Shown here in pieces: positions 1 to 5,697 of a stretch of 5,733 nucleotides of DNA; within the stretch, counting starts at the first letter, position 1; the number at the start of each line of letters is the position of its first letter. The position numbers and the translations under genes were made by a program. Origin of the DNA: Boseongicola sp. SB0675_bin_26 (lineage in GTDB: Bacteria > Pseudomonadota > Alphaproteobacteria > Rhodobacterales > Rhodobacteraceae). The stretch lies in contig VYCX01000275.1 of the NCBI GenBank assembly GCA_009843725.1, positions 1 through 5,733 on the forward strand, in the 5' to 3' direction. The notes under the pieces were generated by a model. It saw only the letters and a list, made by a program, of their open reading frames with translations. It did no database searches and had not been told where the DNA came from.

Positions 1-124
1 GATGGAACTCTATCCAGAACGCGTTCTTTGGCCCGGCCTCATGATCTCGCTCATCGTGCTGTCCGTGAACTACATCGGTGACGGGATTCGCGACGCCCTC
101 GATCCCCGAATTCGGGGACGTTGA
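1..124 (+). CDS. Peptide/nickel-type ABC transporter permease (DppC/OppC family), C-terminal end only
   Basis: The frame is open from the window edge and ends at TGA 122-124, giving about 40 residues. The visible protein has a hydrophobic segment (LWPGLMISLIVLSVNYIG, encoded by about 26-82) followed by GDGIRDALDPR and a short basic tail. In the binding-protein-dependent permease family that moves dipeptides, oligopeptides or nickel, the last membrane helix is followed by an almost identical G-D-x-x-R-D-A-L-D-P-R ending, so the assignment to the inner-membrane permease subunit (DppC/OppC-like) is good. The substrate cannot be told from this piece. The gene starts outside the window; the ATG at 2-4 lies in frame but is internal. 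The ATPase genes (DppD/DppF type) that often follow such a permease are not present downstream here, so they must be upstream, elsewhere or absent. Confidence 0.85.
   Translation, partial: MELYPERVLWPGLMISLIVLSVNYIGDGIRDALDPRIRGR
103..118. repeat. Perfect 16-base palindrome at the 3' end of the permease gene
   Basis: The sequence TCCCCGAATTCGGGGA is a perfect inverted repeat. As RNA it could form a 6-bp stem with an AAUU loop, ending 3 bases before the permease stop codon. It lies in the codons for the final Asp-Pro-Arg-Ile-Arg-Gly-Arg tail. It could be part of a transcript-end structure, but no T-run follows, so a rho-independent terminator is not supported. It may be a chance result of codon choice. 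Confidence 0.4.
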
Positions 125-535
125 ACCCGCCTTGCCAATTGCGCGCCCGATCGCTCGGTCCCCGGTGCGAAGCGAAAACCAGGAAGCGTGGCTAAGCGGG
201 CTGTTCGATGGGCGACCGATGCCGAAGTCAGCGATGCCTTTCCTTGCCCGCTGCAACGCGTCTCATTGGCCTCGCGGACGTTGCCTGGCACTGACGGAGG
301 GCCGACGATCGCCACGCATGCAAGTTCTTGGCCGTCGTGGCGGATCGAAGGGCAAGGTCGACATGCCGATGCAACATGCGAAGGGTCGTCCACGCAAGGC
401 AGCCCATGCCTCTCCGGAAGCGCGATGCGGAAACATGAATGCTGTCAAGGGCCGCAACTATGGCCATTCCCGCGCACCCAAGCCACAATCCGGAAAACGC
501 CGACCCGTTCCGCGACAAGCCAAGGGACCCGCGAC
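125..535. other. Gap of about 410 bases with no convincing gene
   Basis: Open frames exist on both strands, but their translations are rich in Arg, Pro, Ser, Cys and Trp, resemble no family I recognise, and lack ribosome binding sites. The frame of the downstream crotonase gene stays open back to an ATG at 188, but that 116-residue extension looks non-coding and the family starts near the ATG at 536. I see no tRNA, no strong terminator, no repeat array and no confident promoter. The gap presumably holds the 3' untranslated region of the permease transcript and the promoter of the crotonase gene. A decayed gene is possible but no recognisable remnant was found. Confidence 0.6.
522..527 (+). 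promoter_or_regulatory. Ribosome binding site deciding the start of the crotonase gene
   Basis: AAGGGA lies 8 bases before ATG 536. It supports this start over the in-frame ATG at 188, which has no comparable site. Confidence 0.6.
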
Positions 536-1354
536 ATGGACGACATTCTGCCTAAGACCCGAACCGGTGCCGTCGCCGAAATGCGGCTCAACCGCCCCGC
601 ACGTGGCAACGCCTTGTCACTCGAACTGATCGACCGGCTGCGCCAGGCCGCGGAAGAGCTGGCAACGGATGAAGGCGTCCATGTCATCGTCATTGGGGCA
701 GAAGGCCCGGTCTTCTCGGCAGGCCACGACCTGAAGGAAATCACTCAGGCAAGGACAGGTCCCGACGGCGGCCGGGCATTCTTCGAACGCGCGATGGAAG
801 CATGCTCGGACATGATGCAGACCCTTGTCCGATGCCCAAAGCCCGTCATCGCTTCCGTTCAAGGTGTCGCCACGGCAGCTGGCTGCCAACTCGTCGCGTC
901 CTACGACCTCGCCGTGGCCTCCAGCGACGCCGGCTTCGCCACTCCCGGAGTCAAAATCGGGCTGTTTTGCTCCACGCCCATGGTTGCCTTGTCACGAAAC
1001 GTCGGACGGAAGCCCGCCATGGAAATGTCGCTGACAGGCGAGACCATTTCCGCCGAACGCGCCCAGACGCTCGGCCTGGTCAATCGCGTCGTGGAGCCCG
1101 GCCGGCTGGCTGCAGCCACCGCGGAACTGGCCTCGCGGATCGCATCCAAGTCTCCCGCGACGTTGAAGATCGGCAAGGAAGCGTTCTACACGCAGCTCGA
1201 AATGCCACTCGGCGAGGCCTATGCCCATACGGCCCGCGTCATGGTCGAAGACCTGCTGGATCGCGATTCCCGGGAAGGCATAGAGGCATTCATCGCCAAG
1301 CGTGCCCCCGTCTGGCAGCCGCTCCCGGAAGCCGCCGAGGCCGGCCTGAAATGA
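536..1354 (+). CDS. Crotonase-fold protein, ECHDC3-like (enoyl-CoA hydratase/isomerase family) lacking the hydratase glutamates
   Basis: A 272-residue protein, the normal length for a single-domain crotonase. I chose ATG 536 because AAGGGA (522-527) sits 8 bases upstream and the residues after it (TGAVAEMRLNRPARGNALS) match the usual family N-terminus. CoA-binding and oxyanion-hole elements are visible: SAGHDLKE at about 61-68 and GVATAAGCQL at 110-119. The block FATPGVKIGLFCSTPMVALSRN (about 134-155), the TGE..SAERA..LGLVN segment (168-183) and the C-terminal SREGIEAFIAKRAPVW (245-260) resemble the ECHDC3 group best. The two catalytic glutamates of classical enoyl-CoA hydratase (rat E144 and E164) align with Gln118 and Gly138, so ordinary hydration of enoyl-CoA is doubtful. 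It may act on another acyl-CoA thioester or in another reaction. It is cytoplasmic, having no signal peptide or membrane span. metY follows after 110 bases on the same strand. Family is sure; substrate is unknown. Confidence 0.9.
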   Translation: MDDILPKTRTGAVAEMRLNRPARGNALSLELIDRLRQAAEELATDEGVHVIVIGAEGPVFSAGHDLKEITQARTGPDGGRAFFERAMEACSDMMQTLVRCPKPVIASVQGVATAAGCQLVASYDLAVASSDAGFATPGVKIGLFCSTPMVALSRNVGRKPAMEMSLTGETISAERAQTLGLVNRVVEPGRLAAATAELASRIASKSPATLKIGKEAFYTQLEMPLGEAYAHTARVMVEDLLDRDSREGIEAFIAKRAPVWQPLPEAAEAGLK

Positions 1355-1402
1355 CAGATCGCGGTCACGACCGAACGCCACGCCATGCGCGGAACATTCC
1401 CG

Positions 1403-1431
1403 TTGCAGCCGTCCAGAGCCCCGCGTAGGTT
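1403..1431 (+). promoter_or_regulatory. Weak candidate sigma-70 type promoter for metY
   Basis: TTGCAG (1403-1408) and TAGGTT (1426-1431) are separated by exactly 17 bases, in the 110-base spacer upstream of metY. Each hexamer matches the consensus at only three of six positions, so this could be chance. If real, the transcript would start near 1438 and carry a short leader of about 27 bases. Confidence 0.2.
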
Positions 1432-1450
1432 CCCGCGACATTTCAGAACA

Positions 1451-1457
1451 AGAGGAA
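1451..1457 (+). promoter_or_regulatory. Ribosome binding site of metY
   Basis: AGAGGAA lies 7 bases before ATG 1465 and fixes this start. The protein begins with the expected short lead into the first conserved block. Confidence 0.6.
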
Positions 1458-1464
1458 CCACGAC

Positions 1465-2754
1465 ATGTCCGATCGCCCGCAAGGCTTTGATACAGTGCAG
1501 GTGCACGCAGGCAACACGCCCGACCCCGCGACCGGCGCACGCCAGATACCCATCTACCAGTCAACCGCTTTCGTGTTCCGTGATGCCGAACATGCCGCCG
1601 CCCTGTTCAACCTCCAGGAAGTGGGCTGGATCTATTCCCGGCTGACAAACCCGACCGTGGCCGCGCTGGCCGAGCGGATAACCGCGCTAGAGGGCGGTGT
1701 CGGCGGCATAGGCTGCTCTTCAGGCCATGCAGCGCAGATCATGGCCCTCTTCCCGCTGATGATGCCGGGGTGCAACGTCGTGGCATCGACACGGCTTTAT
1801 GGCGGGACGTACACGCAGCTCACCCAGACCATCAAGCGGTTCGGCTGGTCTGCGAAGCTGGTGGATTTCGACGACCTTGACGCCGTCAAGGCCGCTGTCG
1901 ACGAGAACACGCGCGCGATATTCTGCGAGTCGATCGCCAACCCGGGCGGCTACATCACCGATCTGGACGCCATTGGCAGGCTCTCGGAAGAGGTCGGGCT
2001 GCCCCTCATCGTCGACAACACGTCGGCCTCGCCATACCTCTGCCGCCCGATCGATTTCGGTGCGACCCTCATCGTGCACTCCACAACCAAGTACCTTACC
2101 GGCAACGGAACCGTGACAGGCGGGGCCTTGGTGGATTCGGGCAAGTTTGACTGGTCCGCGTCCGGCAAGTTCCCGTCGCTGTCGGAGCCCGAACCGGCCT
2201 ATCACGGCCTCAACTTCCACCAGGCGCTCGGTCCGATGGCCTTCACGTTCCATTCGATCGCGGTCGGGCTTCGCGATCTTGGCACGACGATGAACCCGCA
2301 GGGCGCACACTACACCTTGATGGGGATCGAATCACTGTCGCTCCGCATGGAAAAGCATGTGGCAAACGCCGAAAAGGTTGCCAACTGGCTGGAATCCGAC
2401 GATCGGATCGAGAGCGTGACCTACGCAGGTCTCAAGAGCTCGCCGTACTATGATCGGGTCGAGCGCATTTGCCCCAAGGGGGCCGGCGCATTGTTCAGCT
2501 TTGCGGTCAAGGGCGGCTATGACGCCTGCGTGAAACTCGTCGATTCCGTCGAGTTGTTCAGCCATGTCGCCAACCTTGGCGACGCGCGCTCGCTGATCAC
2601 CCACTCGGCTTCGACAACGCACCGCCAGCTGACCGACGAGCAGAGGGAAGCCTCGGGCGCACTGCCCAACGTTGTCCGGCTGTCGATCGGCATCGAGGAT
2701 CCGGACGACATCATCGCGGACCTGGACCAGGCCCTGACCAAGGCCACGGCATAG
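1465..2754 (+). CDS. metY: O-acetylhomoserine sulfhydrylase (O-acetylhomoserine aminocarboxypropyltransferase), PLP-dependent
   Basis: The 429-residue protein belongs to the Cys/Met-metabolism PLP enzymes (cystathionine gamma-synthase superfamily, fold type I) and has the usual MetY length. It should convert O-acetylhomoserine and sulfide, or methanethiol, into homocysteine or methionine plus acetate in the cytoplasm. Visible landmarks are IPIYQSTAF (28-36), the PLP-phosphate loop YSRLTNPT (57-64), SSGHAA (85-90), the stacking Tyr in LYGGTY (112), Asp184 in VDNT that contacts the pyridine nitrogen, and the Schiff-base Lys209 in HSTTKYLTGNGT. Also present are LGDARSLITHSASTTH (371-386) and Arg405 in VVRLSIGIED, which should bind the substrate carboxylate. 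AGAGGAA (1451-1457) lies 7 bases before the ATG. The long inserts between Lys209 and the C-terminal domain favour MetY over MetB or MetC, which are nearer 390 residues. MetZ-type substrate use (O-succinylhomoserine) is less likely. No SAM riboswitch was seen upstream. Confidence 0.93.
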   Translation: MSDRPQGFDTVQVHAGNTPDPATGARQIPIYQSTAFVFRDAEHAAALFNLQEVGWIYSRLTNPTVAALAERITALEGGVGGIGCSSGHAAQIMALFPLMMPGCNVVASTRLYGGTYTQLTQTIKRFGWSAKLVDFDDLDAVKAAVDENTRAIFCESIANPGGYITDLDAIGRLSEEVGLPLIVDNTSASPYLCRPIDFGATLIVHSTTKYLTGNGTVTGGALVDSGKFDWSASGKFPSLSEPEPAYHGLNFHQALGPMAFTFHSIAVGLRDLGTTMNPQGAHYTLMGIESLSLRMEKHVANAEKVANWLESDDRIESVTYAGLKSSPYYDRVERICPKGAGALFSFAVKGGYDACVKLVDSVELFSHVANLGDARSLITHSASTTHRQLTDEQREASGALPNVVRLSIGIEDPDDIIADLDQALTKATA

Positions 2755-2797
2755 GTCACAGTCCGGGGCCAGGCCACCGGCTTGGCGCCATTCGCTC

Positions 2798-2824
2798 GCG
2801 AGGCCGCCCCCGGGGCGGCCTCGC
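2798..2824. terminator. GC-rich hairpin, probable bidirectional terminator between metY and pdxJ
   Basis: The arm at 2798-2809 is perfectly complementary to 2813-2824, giving 12 G/C-dominated pairs with a 3-base loop (or 11 pairs with a 5-base loop). It begins 44 bases after the metY stop and ends 9 bases before the pdxJ stop on the other strand, the expected place for a shared terminator of convergent genes. Neither side has a T-run (GCAGGGCG follows on plus, GAGCGAATGG on minus), so it is not a classical intrinsic terminator. It could stall polymerase, work with Rho, or protect 3' ends. Confidence 0.65.
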
Positions 2825-2833
2825 AGGGCGCCT

Positions 2834-3580
2834 TCAGGCGGCGCTGCGCGCCTCGTCCATGATGCGGCGCATTTCGGTGATCGATGGGCCAAGCCCGACA
2901 AAGATCGCCTCGCCGACAAGGAAGTGCCCGATGTTCAGCTCGCGCAGTTCGGGGAACTCGGCGACCGGCGCGACCGTCTCGAAGGTCAGGCCGTGGCCTG
3001 CATGAACCTCCAGACCGAGAGAGTGCGCAAAGGTCGCCATTTCGCGGAGACGGGCAAGCTCGGCGTCCCGTTCGGCAAGGCGGCCCTCGGCATGGGCGTC
3101 GCAATAGGCGCCCGCGTGCAACTCGATCACCTGGGCCCCGATCCGGTTTGCAGCCTCGATCTGGCGCCTTTCCGCAGCGATGAAGATCGAGACCCGTGAA
3201 CCTGCCTCGCGCAACGGTGCAATGAAATGCGCCAGGCGGTTCTCGTCCTGCGCCACTTCGAGGCCTCCTTCGGTCGTGCGTTCCTCCCGCTTTTCCGGAA
3301 CGATGCACACGGCGTGCGGCCGGTGGCGCAACGCAATGGCCTGCATCTCCTCCGTGGCCGCCATCTCGAAATTCAACGGCACGCCAAGCGCCTCGGTCAG
3401 CCGCTCGATGTCATGGTCGGTTATGTGGCGCCGGTCTTCGCGGAGATGCGCGGTGATCCCGTCCGCACCGGCCTCCTCGGCAAGCTTCGCCGCCCGAACC
3501 GGGTCAGGATAGTCGCCGCCGCGCGCGTTGCGCACGGTGGCCACGTGGTCGATGTTCACTCCGAGCCGAAGATGTTCCAT
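2834..3580 (-). CDS. pdxJ: Pyridoxine 5'-phosphate synthase
   Basis: A 248-residue TIM-barrel enzyme close to the E. coli length. It joins 3-amino-2-oxopropyl phosphate (amino-acetone phosphate) and 1-deoxy-D-xylulose 5-phosphate to form pyridoxine 5'-phosphate, the ring-closing step of DXP-dependent vitamin B6 synthesis, in the cytoplasm. All the active-site signatures I know are present: Asn9, Asp11 and His12 in [16 protein letters not shown], Arg20, His45 and Arg47 in [11 protein letters not shown] with His52, Glu72, [14 protein letters not shown] (94-107), His196 in HAGHGLTF, and GH at 218-219 in [12 protein letters not shown]. The ATG is forced: an in-frame TAA lies 9 bases upstream (3590-3592) and the conserved N-terminus starts within a few residues. 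No Shine-Dalgarno sequence is visible, so translation may depend on the upstream Nudix gene, which ends 39 bases away. It is the last gene of the purE operon. Confidence 0.97.
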   Translation of the reverse strand: MEHLRLGVNIDHVATVRNARGGDYPDPVRAAKLAEEAGADGITAHLREDRRHITDHDIERLTEALGVPLNFEMAATEEMQAIALRHRPHAVCIVPEKREERTTEGGLEVAQDENRLAHFIAPLREAGSRVSIFIAAERRQIEAANRIGAQVIELHAGAYCDAHAEGRLAERDAELARLREMATFAHSLGLEVHAGHGLTFETVAPVAEFPELRELNIGHFLVGEAIFVGLGPSITEMRRIMDEARSAA

Positions 3581-3619
3581 GCCGGCACGTTAGGTTGCGA
3601 ACCCGGCCCTGTCCATTGC

Positions 3620-4069
3620 CTATCTGACGATGGGCTCCAAGGCATCGTAGACCGCTTCACCGCCGTTGCCCCAAGCCACGTCCGGCAGCGAATCCGGCTT
3701 GTACCGGTGGCGTGCCAGCTGGTCCCGGGTCAGCCATAGCGTTCGGGTGACCACGCCCCCGACATCCGTCCAGTCGCCGTCGGGATCGCCCGAGACCAGC
3801 TCGCAGCGGAAGTAGATGTCGACCTGGTGGAACGTGCCTGCCGGATCGTGGAATTCGTTGACCAGCACGGCCGGGCCGACCTCCACGGTCAGGCCGGTTT
3901 CCTCGTGGACTTCCCTGACGAGGTTGTCAGGAAGGGAACGGCCCCGTTCGACGCCGCCGCCCGGGGCGCAGATGAGATCGCTCCTTCCGTCCGGCCAGGC
4001 ATTGACCATCAGCAACCGGTCGTCCCGCAGGACGATCCCCCGGACCGACAGGCGCGGCCCTTCCATCAT
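3620..4069 (-). CDS. Nudix hydrolase with an altered Nudix box
   Basis: A 149-residue protein with one Nudix domain, which hydrolyses nucleoside diphosphates linked to another group using divalent metal. N-terminal strands SVRGIVLRDDRLLMV (8-22) lead to APGGGVERG (35-43) and the box GX5EX7REUXEEXGU. Most of the box is intact: G38, then R52-E53-V-H-E56-E57-T-G59-L60, which supplies the metal-binding glutamates. The glutamate expected at position 44 is arginine (GRSLPDNLVREV). The C-terminal half (FHDPAGTFHQVDIYFRCEL, then TLWLTRDQL) looks like standard Nudix fold without an identifying substrate motif. ATG 4069 overlaps the purK TGA as ATGA, implying coupled translation; a second ATG follows directly, so start at Met1 or Met2 is uncertain. 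The substrate is unknown; a damaged nucleotide, nucleotide sugar or pathway intermediate is possible but unproven. The protein is cytoplasmic. Confidence 0.88.
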   Translation of the reverse strand: MMEGPRLSVRGIVLRDDRLLMVNAWPDGRSDLICAPGGGVERGRSLPDNLVREVHEETGLTVEVGPAVLVNEFHDPAGTFHQVDIYFRCELVSGDPDGDWTDVGGVVTRTLWLTRDQLARHRYKPDSLPDVAWGNGGEAVYDALEPIVR

Positions 4070-5166
4070 GGACCCGTCGCGGGACCGAGGACGCGCGTTA
4101 CATGCCCCATCTTGCGTCCGGCCCTCGTCTCCGCCTTGCCATAGAGATGAAGCCGCGCCCCGTCTTCGCGGGCGATGGCAGGAACGTCAGCCAGGTCTTC
4201 ACCGATGAAATTGGTCATCTCCACGTCCGAGTGCCGAATCGGGGCGGCAAGGGGCCAGCCAGCCACGGCCCGGACATGCTGTTCGAACTGATCTATGACG
4301 GCTCCGGCTTCCGTCCAGTGCCCCGAATTGTGCACGCGCGGCGCGAACTCGTTGACGATCAGCCCGTTCGCCGTGTCGAAGAGTTCGACTCCGATCACTC
4401 CGCAATAGTCAAGCGCGTTCAGGATCGCGGCCGCGATCTCGCAGGCGTGTCCCCGTGTCTTCCGGTCGATCCGTGCGGGAACCCTGGTGGTGCGCAGGAT
4501 GCCGTCCATGTGGACGTTTTCGCCCGGCTCGAAGCATGCGATCCTGCCGTCGGCGCCTCGCGCCGCGATGACGCTGACCTCCCGCTCGAAGGCCACGAAG
4601 CCTTCCAGCAAGGCCTCCGCGCCCGCCATGGAGGCAAGCGCGTCGGCACTGCAACCCGTGTCCTCGATCCGCACCTGGCCCTTGCCGTCATAGCCAAGCC
4701 GGCGGGTCTTCAGTATGGCCGGAAGCCCGACGGCTTCCATTGCCTGCCTCAGGATGCTCGCGGCATTCGGCGAGGCGGAGTCGACGGGATGGAACGGTGC
4801 CGTCGCCAAACCGATTCCGTTCAGGAAACGCTTCTCCCTCAGGCGATCCTGGCTGACCGCCAGCGCCCGTCGGTTGGGACGGATCGGCACCCTTGCCTCG
4901 ATCAGGTCAAGCGCCTCTGCCGGAACGTTCTCAAATTCGTAGGTCACGACATCGACGCCGCCCGCGAAGGCCGCGAGCGCTTCCCGGTCGCGATAGTCGG
5001 CGGTGGTGGTCATGCCGGCGACTTCGCCCGCCGGCGGCATCGCTCCCGGCTCAAAGACATGCGTGCGCAATCCGAGCCGGGCTGCCGACATGGCAAGCAT
5101 GCGCCCAAGCTGTCCCCCGCCCAATATGCCGATGGTCTGGCCCGGCGCCAGAGCGTCAGTCGTCAT
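4066..5166 (-). CDS. purK: N5-carboxyaminoimidazole ribonucleotide synthase (ATPase subunit)
   Basis: A 366-residue ATP-grasp enzyme of normal PurK length. It uses ATP and bicarbonate to turn 5-aminoimidazole ribonucleotide (AIR) into N5-CAIR, which PurE then rearranges. Visible parts are the N-terminal nucleotide-binding turn [12 protein letters not shown] (12-23), [10 protein letters not shown] (73-82), SQDR (105-108), the ATP-grasp glycine loop [13 protein letters not shown] (152-164), EREVSV (194-199), GVIGVELF (256-263), the metal/ATP-site [14 protein letters not shown] (272-285), and the C-terminal GRKMGHVT (350-357). The frame is open upstream to 5370, but ATG 5166 puts the conserved glycine-rich motif about 12 residues in, as expected. 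This start overlaps the last 11 bases of purE (5156-5166); only a weak GAAGTG lies upstream, so translation is probably coupled to purE. The stop overlaps the Nudix start as ATGA. The order purE-purK is the classic bacterial one. Confidence 0.97.
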   Translation of the reverse strand: MTTDALAPGQTIGILGGGQLGRMLAMSAARLGLRTHVFEPGAMPPAGEVAGMTTTADYRDREALAAFAGGVDVVTYEFENVPAEALDLIEARVPIRPNRRALAVSQDRLREKRFLNGIGLATAPFHPVDSASPNAASILRQAMEAVGLPAILKTRRLGYDGKGQVRIEDTGCSADALASMAGAEALLEGFVAFEREVSVIAARGADGRIACFEPGENVHMDGILRTTRVPARIDRKTRGHACEIAAAILNALDYCGVIGVELFDTANGLIVNEFAPRVHNSGHWTEAGAVIDQFEQHVRAVAGWPLAAPIRHSDVEMTNFIGEDLADVPAIAREDGARLHLYGKAETRAGRKMGHVTRVLGPATGP

Positions 5167-5641
5167 GGGGCACTTCGGCGACAGAATTCGCAAGCGCCTC
5201 CCGCCATCCGTCCAACCGCTCTGCGACCCCCGGATCCGACAATGCAAGGATGCCTGCCGCCAGCAGCCCGGCGTTGCAGGCGCCAGCCTTGCCGATCGCC
5301 ATGGTGGCCACCGGATACCCGCGCGGCATCTGGAGAATCGAGTAAAGGCTGTCCACGCCCTTGAGCGCACGGGTTTCCACCGGAACGCCGACGACCGGCA
5401 ACGGAGTCTTGGAGGCCATCATGCCTGGAAGGTGCGCCGCCCCGCCCGCTCCCGCGATGATCACCTTCAATCCGCGGTCCTTCGCTGTCCTGCCGTATTC
5501 CCAAAGCCGGTCCGGCGTCCGGTGCGCAGAAACGATGCGGACTTCGTGCTCCACGCCAAGCTCGTCCAGGACTTCCGACGCCGGCTTGAGCGTCGGCCAG
5601 TCCGACTGGCTTCCCATGACAATGCCGACCGCCGGGGTCAT
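5156..5641 (-). CDS. purE: N5-carboxyaminoimidazole ribonucleotide mutase (catalytic subunit)
   Basis: A 161-residue protein, typical of class I PurE, which forms octamers and moves the carboxylate of N5-CAIR to carbon 4 to give CAIR in purine synthesis. The landmarks are [11 protein letters not shown] (5-15), [10 protein letters not shown] (37-46) with the catalytic His40, the substrate-binding loop [13 protein letters not shown] (62-74), [22 protein letters not shown] (85-106) and [18 protein letters not shown] (116-133). The SAHRTPD signature together with the adjacent purK supports the mutase rather than the class II AIR carboxylase. I chose ATG 5641 because AGGAGGTG precedes it and the family begins a few residues before GSQSDW. 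An in-frame ATG at 5683 would add 14 atypical residues. It is the first clearly complete gene of the purE-purK-Nudix-pdxJ operon, and its last 11 bases contain the purK start. Confidence 0.97.
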   Translation of the reverse strand: MTPAVGIVMGSQSDWPTLKPASEVLDELGVEHEVRIVSAHRTPDRLWEYGRTAKDRGLKVIIAGAGGAAHLPGMMASKTPLPVVGVPVETRALKGVDSLYSILQMPRGYPVATMAIGKAGACNAGLLAAGILALSDPGVAERLDGWREALANSVAEVPHDD

Positions 5642-5643
5642 GG

Positions 5644-5651
5644 CACCTCCT
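5644..5651 (-). promoter_or_regulatory. Strong ribosome binding site of purE
   Basis: Read on the minus strand the site is AGGAGGTG, a near-perfect complement to the 3' end of 16S rRNA. The AGGAGG core (5646-5651) ends only 4 bases before ATG 5641, which is slightly tight. It supports this start over the upstream in-frame ATG at 5683, and it is the only strong site in the operon. Confidence 0.75.
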
Positions 5652-5664
5652 CGATGACGGCGCG

Positions 5665-5693
5665 ACACTACCGCCCGCGGCAAGGCACCGCAA
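5665..5693 (-). promoter_or_regulatory. Weak candidate promoter for the purE operon
   Basis: On the minus strand TTGCGG (5688-5693) and TAGTGT (5665-5670) are exactly 17 bases apart, 23 bases before the purE start. Each hexamer matches only three of six consensus positions. An alternative is a single -10-like CATAAT at 5705-5710 whose -35 would lie at or beyond the window edge. No PurR-type operator or purine riboswitch was seen. Confidence 0.2.
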
Positions 5694-5697
5694 TCAT

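Noticed and set aside
441..475. Promoter-like CTGTCA followed by CTATGG-like sequence upstream of the crotonase gene
   Set aside because: The matches are weak and no better than chance elsewhere in the gap.
188..535. N-terminal extension of the crotonase gene from ATG 188
   Set aside because: The 116 added residues look non-coding (Cys, Trp, Pro and Arg rich), there is no ribosome binding site at 188, and a good one precedes ATG 536 where the family normally starts.
78..629. 183-codon plus-strand frame beginning inside the permease gene
   Set aside because: It overlaps two real genes in another frame and its Arg/Lys/Pro-rich translation matches no family I know.
1355..1464. SAM-type riboswitch upstream of metY
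   Set aside because: Alphaproteobacterial methionine genes sometimes carry SAM-II, but I see no GCUAAA-type element or pseudoknot pairing, and the spacer is only 110 bases.
2517..3308. 263-codon minus-strand frame overlapping metY and pdxJ
   Set aside because: It is out of frame with pdxJ and antisense to metY; its Arg/Gly/Pro-rich translation is typical of a shadow frame.
4102..5364. 420-codon open frame on the plus strand opposite purK and purE
   Set aside because: It lies wholly antisense to two clear enzymes, its translation has no recognisable domain, and long antisense frames are common in GC-rich genes.
5167..5370. Upstream extension of purK into purE
   Set aside because: The extra 68 residues overlap the purE coding sequence in another frame and are absent from known PurK proteins.
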